This document shows, in pieces, positions 63,947 through 64,000 of a stretch of 64,000 nt of DNA (position 1 is its first letter; each line of letters starts with the position of its first letter). Location: positions 25,304 to 89,303 of the forward strand of contig CAZMNY010000035.1 of the NCBI GenBank assembly GCA_964567745.1. Reading direction: 5' to 3'. The DNA is from CAZMNY01 sp964567745 (GTDB lineage Bacteria > Planctomycetota > Planctomycetia > Pirellulales > Pirellulaceae). The notes under the pieces were generated by a model. That model saw only the letters and a program-made list of their open reading frames with translations, had not been told where the DNA came from and did not search any database. A program made the position numbers and the translations under genes.

Positions 63947-64000
63947 GGCGGAGTAGCTCAGTTGGTTAGAGCAGCGGAATCATAATCCGCGTGTCGGGGG
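63947..64000 (+). tRNA. tRNA with anticodon CAU (probably tRNA-Met), 3' end cut by window edge
   Basis: GGCGGAG acceptor strand, D-arm GCTCAGTTGGTTAGAGC, and anticodon stem GCGGA/TCCGC around the loop ATCATAA with CAT at the anticodon positions. The variable loop GTGTC and the start of the T-arm GGGGG follow. The window ends before the T-loop and 3' acceptor strand. The CAU anticodon leaves the possibility of the lysidine-modified tRNA-Ile. Confidence 0.9.

Overview
The window reads as a fragment of a Planctomycetota chromosome, most likely Pirellulales (Rhodopirellula/Blastopirellula relatives). The evidence is the gene content: a PSCyt1/DUF1549/DUF1553 protein followed by a DUF1501 protein, DUF1080 proteins, a very large sorbosone-dehydrogenase-like protein with a C-terminal c-type heme, two secreted sulfatases, PQQ-type beta-propellers, a planctomycete J-like-domain membrane protein and an alpha-2-macroglobulin. 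Coding density is moderate, genes lie on both strands, and several starts are GTG or TTG. A run of exactly 100 N at 20933-21032 shows this is a draft or scaffolded assembly. The window ends inside a tRNA with anticodon CAU.

Layout. 1-2778: an anti-sigma/FecR-like membrane protein (cut by the window edge) translationally coupled to an ECF sigma factor, then a secreted cysteine-repeat protein. 3151-8629: Gfo/Idh/MocA oxidoreductase, PSCyt1-DUF1553 protein and DUF1501 protein. 9551-12718: DUF1080-dehydrogenase-heme protein. 12864-17671: a minus-strand nucleoside uptake and catabolism operon (nupC-type transporter, XapX protein, deoC, deoA/pdp, cdd, CinA-type amidase). Divergent from it at 17940-20177 is one open frame joining a beta-CASP metallo-beta-lactamase RNase to a LOG-type nucleotide phosphoribohydrolase. 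20620-21288: repeats around the assembly gap. 21289-26780: sulfatase, MBL lactonase-like hydrolase, DUF1080 protein, lipid A acyltransferase-like protein, glucose dehydrogenase. 27166-33273: a 2035-residue alpha-2-macroglobulin. 33951-38926: J-like/TM protein, FHA coiled-coil protein, unknown membrane protein. 39240-41708: eight-heme cytochrome with HEAT/TPR. 41827-48381: the mutagenic translesion cassette imuA-imuB-dnaE2 with a four-helix-bundle gene inserted and a LexA-like operator upstream. 48558-56265: MscS channel, ThuA protein, beta-propeller, methyltransferase, GT-C-like glycosyltransferase, two overlapping methyltransferases. 56551-63690: sulfatase, CBS-HEPN-like protein, AI-2E transporter, a beta-propeller, and several broken genes (a truncated secreted-protein start, a pectate lyase with an internal deletion, RTX-repeat debris).

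How the genes fit together. The most coherent proposal is that 12864-20177 is a nucleic-acid scavenging locus: the fused RNase/phosphoribohydrolase could take RNA to nucleobase plus ribose 5-phosphate, while the divergent operon imports nucleosides and takes them to bases and deoxyribose/ribose phosphates. The imuA-imuB-dnaE2 cassette is a standard damage-induced mutagenesis module, here apparently under an SOS-like operator. The sulfatases, DUF1080 and DUF1553/DUF1501 proteins and the decayed pectate lyase fit the sulfated-polysaccharide lifestyle of the group. Functions are family-level inferences from reading the sequence; no database search was possible.
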